From the NCBI GenBank assembly GCA_018609785.1, contig JAHEOE010000071.1, positions 1 through 29,828 on the forward strand: 29,828 nt of DNA. The letters run 5' to 3'. The DNA is from Minisyncoccota bacterium (GTDB lineage Bacteria > Patescibacteriota > Minisyncoccia > SW-4-49-11). This document shows, one piece after another, positions 25,545 to 29,828 of this stretch (positions within the stretch are counted from its first letter, which is position 1; every line of letters starts with the position of its first letter). The notes under the pieces are model-generated. The model was not told the origin of the DNA, did no database searches, and saw nothing but the letters and a program-made list of their open reading frames with translations. The translations under genes and the position numbers were made by a program.

Positions 25545-28130
25545 ATGGCAGTGGACAATCATCCGGATGACGAATTAACCGTCATTGGAAGAACCAATTT
25601 TCATAACGCAAACAAAAAATTCGGGATCAAACTCGATGACCGGAGGCGGCATATGTATCTGATGGGGAAGACCGGTATGGGGAAAACGTCTCTTCTGTTG
25701 AATATGGCCGTTTCCGATATTCAAAAAGGACATGGCATGGCGTTTGTCGACCCGCACGGAGACGTATCCGAACGTTTACTGCATTATATCCCCGAAAGTC
25801 GGCTGGATGACGTCATTTATTTTAATCCCGCGGATCTTGAATATCCTATTGGCTTCAATCCCTTGGATAAAGTTGATTTCTCTCAACGACATATTGTTAC
25901 GGACGGATTGATCGGGGTGTTTCAAAAAATTTGGGCGGACTCGTGGGGACCGCGTTTGGCCTATATTTTGCGTAACTGTATTTTAACCCTCCTCGAATAT
26001 CCGGATACCACATTGCTGGATATTATGCGTATTCTCGTTGATAAGAATTGGCGTACGCAGGTGGTTCGTCATATTGAGGACCCGGTAGTCAAATCTTTTT
26101 GGGTTAATGAGTTTAATAACTACACCGAGCAGATGATGCGGGAAGCGATTTCTCCCATTCAGAACAAGGTCGGACAGTTTACCTCTTCCCCGTTGATCCG
26201 TAACATTATTGGCCAAAAAGAGTCCACGATTGATCTGAGAGAAATCATGGACAATCGTAAAATTTTGCTCTTGAACCTTTCAAAAGGAGCTATCGGAGAA
26301 GGAGGGTCCCAGTTGATCGGCGCTATGATGATTACCAAAATGCAGTTGGCCGCCATGAGCAGGGTCGAGATTCCGGAAAAAGAACGTCGGGATTTCTTTG
26401 CTTATATCGACGAGTTCCAAAACTTTTCAACCGATTCCTTTGCCGAAATTCTTTCCGAGGCTCGTAAGTACCGGTTGGGACTTATCTTGGCGCATCAGTA
26501 TATCCATCAGTTATCTGAAAATGTACAGGCGGCGGTCTTCGGGAACGTTGGTACGACCATTCTTTTCCGTGTGGGCGGACACGACTCCGAAGTTATGGAA
26601 AAGGAATTCGGACCGCGATTAACCGCTCAAGATTTAGTCAATTTGCCGAAGTGGAAAATTTACGTCAAACTCATGATTGATGGGGCGACAAGCCAACCCT
26701 TCAGCGCCAATACCATCCCCGATCCCGAACCGCCGGAGTTGGATCTGAGCGAGCAGGTGATTGAGATCTCGCGTAAGCGATATGGAATCCACAGAGACTA
26801 TGTAGGCATGGCCAAAGCCGATCAAGAACAGCAAGAACAAGAAGCAGAGGCTGAGAAAAAGAAAAATACGCAAAATCAGGAAAAAAGAGCATCGGACTCT
26901 CAAGAACCTTCGTCAAAAAATCGACATTCAAAGAATCAAGCTTCAGAAAGGAATACGGACAGGCAATCTCAAAAGAAAGATTCGCGACATAAGAATAACG
27001 CGCAGTCTTCTCAATCACAACGGAAATCAAAATCAGAAGAAAAGCGGTCCGGAAGTACACAGAGTTCGGCACGGTCAAATAGATCTCAAAGCAATCGTGA
27101 ACAAACGGACAGCTCAGACTTGTCATCAAACCCTTCCGCTCATACAGGGAAGGCGGAGCAGTCAAAATCAGCAGAACCTCAAAAAGATAAAGAAAAAGAA
27201 TCTCTATCAAACGAACAACCGTCACAAGCAGAGCCTGCTCAATCTCAGACAGAACAGGCCCCAACGAATGACCAAGAATCTGACGAACATACACAAGGAT
27301 CCGAGATAACGCAAACCGAATCTACAGGAGAGTCGGAACATAGTTCCGAAAGGGGAGGAAAAACCGAGGAAACCTCTTCTCAAGAGGAAATTTATAACCC
27401 TATTCTAGCTAAAAAACTGAAGGAACGTTATGCCAGGAGTACTACGCCTCTTGGGGAAACGGAGTATCTTTTAAAGGCGCATATTCAGGACCAAATCAAT
27501 GAACCGCCCGAAGAACGGCTGAGCTTTGAAGAACTTTTGCATCAGTTGGTATTGGAGGTGAAATCTGATTTTGAGGTAACCGATTTGCCTTCTTCTGAGG
27601 AAATGGAGGAACGAAAAATTGCGGCCTCGGGAGAAGAGAACGAAGAAAAGCAGTCGCAACCGGAAAAACCGGAGAAAGAAGAACCTTCTGAAGGTGCGGA
27701 TGATACCGAAGCTTCCGAGCCAGTCTCTCAAGAACAGGATACAGAAGAAGATAAGACAAGCTCCGGGACCCAGGAGCCCCCTTCTGATCAGAAATCCTCA
27801 TCCGAATCAATTCCCGAAAATCCGGAAGAACAGATACGTCAGTCTGAACCGGAACAATCGGATTCCCCGTCGGAAATGGACGTGGATATTGATATAGATT
27901 TGGAAAAGGAAAGTGAAGAAGCCGGTTCAGAGTCAATTGAATCGCCGGAAGGGGGTTCTCAAGAGCAAGAATCTTCATCCTCTTTAGAAGAGAGTATTAG
28001 TTCTTCCCTTGATGATGTGCTTTCGGAAATTGAAAATTCTGAGAATTCCTCTGAGGAGCAACCTTCTTCTCGACAGAAGGGACGGGGAAAACGAATTCAA
28101 CCGGGGCAAGTCGTGAAATTTCGCAAGTGA
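25545..28130 (+). CDS. VirD4/TraD-like DNA-translocase ATPase with long disordered tail
   Basis: The 861 residues have two halves. Residues ~1-420 are an FtsK/HerA-type motor: Walker A GKTGMGKTS (41-49), GMAFVDPHGDVSERLL, NPLDKVD, and Walker B FFAYIDEFQNF (~285-295). EARKYRLGLILAHQYIHQL with a sensor-type Q follows, then NVGTTILFRVGGHD. Type IV coupling proteins and related pumps look like this. Residues ~425-861 are extremely hydrophilic (S, E, Q, K, P) and predicted disordered. One short helical island lies at ~615-680 (YNPILAKKLKERYA, RLSFEELLHQLVLEVK), and a basic end KGRGKRIQPGQVVKFRK. No relaxase, pilus or secretion genes are in the window. It may move DNA or protein across the membrane with the preceding protein as anchor; the cargo is unknown. 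Confidence 0.8.
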   Translation: MAVDNHPDDELTVIGRTNFHNANKKFGIKLDDRRRHMYLMGKTGMGKTSLLLNMAVSDIQKGHGMAFVDPHGDVSERLLHYIPESRLDDVIYFNPADLEYPIGFNPLDKVDFSQRHIVTDGLIGVFQKIWADSWGPRLAYILRNCILTLLEYPDTTLLDIMRILVDKNWRTQVVRHIEDPVVKSFWVNEFNNYTEQMMREAISPIQNKVGQFTSSPLIRNIIGQKESTIDLREIMDNRKILLLNLSKGAIGEGGSQLIGAMMITKMQLAAMSRVEIPEKERRDFFAYIDEFQNFSTDSFAEILSEARKYRLGLILAHQYIHQLSENVQAAVFGNVGTTILFRVGGHDSEVMEKEFGPRLTAQDLVNLPKWKIYVKLMIDGATSQPFSANTIPDPEPPELDLSEQVIEISRKRYGIHRDYVGMAKADQEQQEQEAEAEKKKNTQNQEKRASDSQEPSSKNRHSKNQASERNTDRQSQKKDSRHKNNAQSSQSQRKSKSEEKRSGSTQSSARSNRSQSNREQTDSSDLSSNPSAHTGKAEQSKSAEPQKDKEKESLSNEQPSQAEPAQSQTEQAPTNDQESDEHTQGSEITQTESTGESEHSSERGGKTEETSSQEEIYNPILAKKLKERYARSTTPLGETEYLLKAHIQDQINEPPEERLSFEELLHQLVLEVKSDFEVTDLPSSEEMEERKIAASGEENEEKQSQPEKPEKEEPSEGADDTEASEPVSQEQDTEEDKTSSGTQEPPSDQKSSSESIPENPEEQIRQSEPEQSDSPSEMDVDIDIDLEKESEEAGSESIESPEGGSQEQESSSSLEESISSSLDDVLSEIENSENSSEEQPSSRQKGRGKRIQPGQVVKFRK

Positions 28131-28149
28131 ATACTATGATTTATCCTTT

Positions 28150-28178
28150 TTGACGAGCGTCCCCAGATGCCGTATAAT
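28150..28178 (+). promoter_or_regulatory. Strong promoter of ftsZ
   Basis: TTGACG at 28150-28155, a 17-base spacer and TATAAT at 28173-28178. The predicted start is near 28185, with a leader of about 17 bases. Confidence 0.88.
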
Positions 28179-28201
28179 GGGAGCGAATCAACTTCCTCGA
28201 T

Positions 28202-29428
28202 ATGGAACATGTTAAACCCGATGTAGAAGCATTTGCCAAAATTAAAGTTATTGGTGTCGGCGGTGGCGGCTCAAATGCCGTTCAGCGTATGATTGATATG
28301 GGAATCGAGGGAGTGGACTTTCTTTCCATTAACACTGACGCGCAAGACCTCCATCATTCGCAAGCGACTCAGAAGGTTCATCTCGGGAAAAATTTAACTC
28401 GCGGATTGGGAGCGGGAATGGACCCCGATATCGGACGTAAAGCTTCGGAAGAGAGTAAAGAGGAAATTTATCAGGCCGTTTCCGGAGCGCACATGGTGTT
28501 CATTACGTGCGGGCTTGGAGGAGGAACCGGTTCGGGAGCGTCTCCCATAATTGCGGAAGCAGCCCGTGAGGCCGGAGCGTTGACCGTAGCCGTAGTCACC
28601 AAGCCGTTTACGTTTGAGGGAATTCAACGGAAAAAAATTGCTGAAGATTCTTATCAGCGTCTGAAAAAGCACGTAGATACTATAATCACCATTCCCAACG
28701 ATAAAATTCTGAATATTGTGGATCAGAACACGCCCATAACAGAGGCGTTTGCGATTGTGGATGATGTTCTTCGTCAGGGAGTCCAAGGTATTTCCGATCT
28801 GATTACCACACCCGGGCTTGTGAATGTGGACTTTGCCGATGTGAATGCGGTTATGAGTAATGCCGGTTCGGCTCTGATGGGGATTGGCTCTGCGAAAGGG
28901 GAAGGTCGAGCTACGTCCGCAGCCCGTATGGCCATTAACAGCCCGCTTTTGGATTTGGCCATTGAAGGCGCGCGTGGAGTGTTGTTTAATATCAGTGGCG
29001 GTTCCGATCTTTCCATGGCGGAAATGAACGAAGCCGCCAATGTAATTACCGAGTCGATTGATGAAGATGCGAAGGTGATTTTTGGAACCGTGGTTGATGA
29101 CTCGCTTGAAGAAGGAGAATTAAGAGTGACCGTCATTGCTACCGGTTTTGATCAACCGGAACCTATTCAGCCCGCTAAGAAAGTACGCGCGTTTGATGAA
29201 GAGCAAACCGATGACTCTGAAGAAGATGCTGAGCAAGGCGCGACCGATCCGTTGGCAGACGAAGACGACGAATCCGAGTCCAAATCGGAATCTGCGGCGG
29301 AAAATGAACAAACGGTTGAAGAGAATCATGCAGAATCTTCCGAGGAACAAACGGATCGGAAAAAAGACAGTGTCGAGGCTGAAGAAGATTACGATGTTCC
29401 CGCTTTTATTCGGAATAAATTAAAGTAA
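28202..29428 (+). CDS. ftsZ: Cell division protein FtsZ
   Basis: This tubulin-like GTPase forms the Z-ring at midcell. The 408 residues have the GTPase core KIKVIGVGGGGSNAVQRMID (~12-31), SINTDAQDL, the tubulin signature CGLGGGTGSGASPII (~100-114) and the synergy-loop region VNVDFADVNAVMSNAGSALM (~209-228). An acidic, low-complexity linker (~320-390) follows, then the conserved C-terminal peptide YDVPAFIRNKLK that normally binds FtsA, SepF or ZipA. The presence of this peptide means a membrane tether should exist; the actin-like protein at 7771 is a candidate. tRNA-Glu starts five bases after the stop and is probably co-transcribed. Confidence 0.98.
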   Translation: MEHVKPDVEAFAKIKVIGVGGGGSNAVQRMIDMGIEGVDFLSINTDAQDLHHSQATQKVHLGKNLTRGLGAGMDPDIGRKASEESKEEIYQAVSGAHMVFITCGLGGGTGSGASPIIAEAAREAGALTVAVVTKPFTFEGIQRKKIAEDSYQRLKKHVDTIITIPNDKILNIVDQNTPITEAFAIVDDVLRQGVQGISDLITTPGLVNVDFADVNAVMSNAGSALMGIGSAKGEGRATSAARMAINSPLLDLAIEGARGVLFNISGGSDLSMAEMNEAANVITESIDEDAKVIFGTVVDDSLEEGELRVTVIATGFDQPEPIQPAKKVRAFDEEQTDDSEEDAEQGATDPLADEDDESESKSESAAENEQTVEENHAESSEEQTDRKKDSVEAEEDYDVPAFIRNKLK

Positions 29429-29433
29429 CCACT

Positions 29434-29508
29434 GACCCAGTCGTCTAGCCCGGTCCAGGACATCACCCTCTCACGGTGAAAACCGGGGTTCGAATCCCCG
29501 CTGGGTCA
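29434..29508 (+). tRNA. tRNA-Glu (anticodon CTC), CCA not encoded
   Basis: Cloverleaf: acceptor GACCCAG/CTGGGTC, D arm GTCTAG...AGGAC as in other tRNA-Glu, anticodon stem TCACC/GGTGA with loop CTCTCAC (anticodon CTC, reading GAG), T arm CGGGG-TTCGAAT-CCCCG and discriminator A. The following bases are CACA, so CCA must be added by the nucleotidyltransferase, unlike the tRNA-Phe above. Confidence 0.95.
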
Positions 29509-29530
29509 CAAGTCATAAAGAGTAAACATT

Positions 29531-29558
29531 TTGTATCCCAAGTGACATAATATACAAT
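29531..29558 (+). promoter_or_regulatory. Likely promoter of the last gene
   Basis: TTGTAT at 29531-29536, a 16-base spacer and TACAAT at 29553-29558. The predicted start is about 18 bases before ATG 29583. Confidence 0.5.
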
Positions 29559-29582
29559 AAATAGATAACTAAGATAAAAAAT

Positions 29583-29828
29583 ATGAATTTTTGGCACAAA
29601 TCTCCTTCGAATGATGAAACTGAAGGCAATACCCCCTCTTTGGCTTCTTCTGAAAATATAACGTCTTTCAACGAGGTCATTACCGTGCCGAAACAAGCGC
29701 AACAGGTATGGAAGTCTTCTCAACCTCTTTCTCGTTTGCGTGATCAATGGGAAGGTCATGTGCACCAGACGAATGGAGAATATAAACTTGTGACCTCTGA
29801 AGAAGAGCCGAATGCGCATTTGACTACG
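29583..29828 (+). CDS. Unknown protein, N-terminal 82 residues (3' truncated by window edge)
   Basis: An open frame from ATG 29583 runs to the end of the window. The visible part is polar and serine/glutamate/glutamine rich (MNFWHKSPSNDETEGNTPSL, later VPKQAQQVWKSSQPL) with no membrane helix or recognised motif. It looks like a disordered or adaptor-type N terminus. A promoter 25-52 bases upstream and the lack of a competing frame support it as coding; function unknown. Confidence 0.65.
   Translation, partial: MNFWHKSPSNDETEGNTPSLASSENITSFNEVITVPKQAQQVWKSSQPLSRLRDQWEGHVHQTNGEYKLVTSEEEPNAHLTT

Noticed and set aside
1..29828. Alternative genetic code with UGA as glycine (as in some CPR lineages)
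   Set aside because: Many genes end at TGA at the expected family C terminus (for example comEC, fmt neighbours, the actin-like gene), so TGA is a stop here.

Overview
The window looks like chromosomal DNA of a Candidate Phyla Radiation (Patescibacteria, Parcubacteria-like) bacterium. No single marker proves this. The evidence is the combination of a 576-aa alanyl-tRNA synthetase without its C-terminal domain, a ComEC split into two genes, short TrmB-type and winged-helix regulators, a membrane-linked VirD4/TraD-like ATPase with no surrounding conjugation genes, several compact unnamed membrane proteins, and few Shine-Dalgarno sequences. TGA is used as a stop, so the code is the standard bacterial one. 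Sigma70-type promoters are easy to read, and several place the predicted transcription start on or next to the ATG, which suggests leaderless mRNAs.

Layout: 1-5.2 kb (+) holds the end of a GNAT acetyltransferase, D-Ala-D-Ala ligase, a 45-aa membrane peptide, split comEC and a TrmB-like regulator with a consensus promoter. 5.2-10.9 kb (+) holds alaS behind a hairpin-rich leader. It is followed by a tight operon: a dolichol-kinase/CDP-DAG-synthase-like membrane enzyme, an FtsA/PilM-like actin-fold protein, a bitopic protein with a large external part and a four-helix membrane protein. 10.9-14.8 kb (+) holds hsp20, rplJ-rplL with a structured leader (probable L10 autoregulatory RNA), a winged-helix protein, tRNA-Phe and an RluA-family pseudouridine synthase. 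15.0-21.5 kb (-) holds priA-def-fmt in the classical order, gatC-gatA and a membrane-anchored protein with a HEPN-like RxxxxH motif. 21.6-29.8 kb (+) holds greA, metG, an unnamed membrane protein, the VirD4-like ATPase, ftsZ, tRNA-Glu and the start of an unknown gene. Translation (aminoacylation, Gln-tRNA amidation, initiator formylation and deformylation, ribosome stalk), division and envelope functions dominate.

The most unusual content is intergenic. Four complete elements of about 170 bp (14868-15037, 17480-17646, 18841-19008, 25323-25498) and one solitary end (12834-12851) share terminal inverted repeats bounded by TA. Three of them carry a nearly invariant core inside a 16-bp stem that has changed by paired substitutions. 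One has a related empty site elsewhere in the window that carries a single TA. They behave like MITEs of an IS630/Tc1-mariner-type transposase that is not encoded here, and they may also form a structured RNA. A second layer consists of degenerate 7-bp-periodic repeats and a 64-bp hairpin repeat shared between intergenic regions.

Among the proteins, the PriA homologue stands out. It keeps both zinc clusters but lacks a Walker A motif, a DEAH box and motif VI, so it is probably not an ATP-driven helicase.
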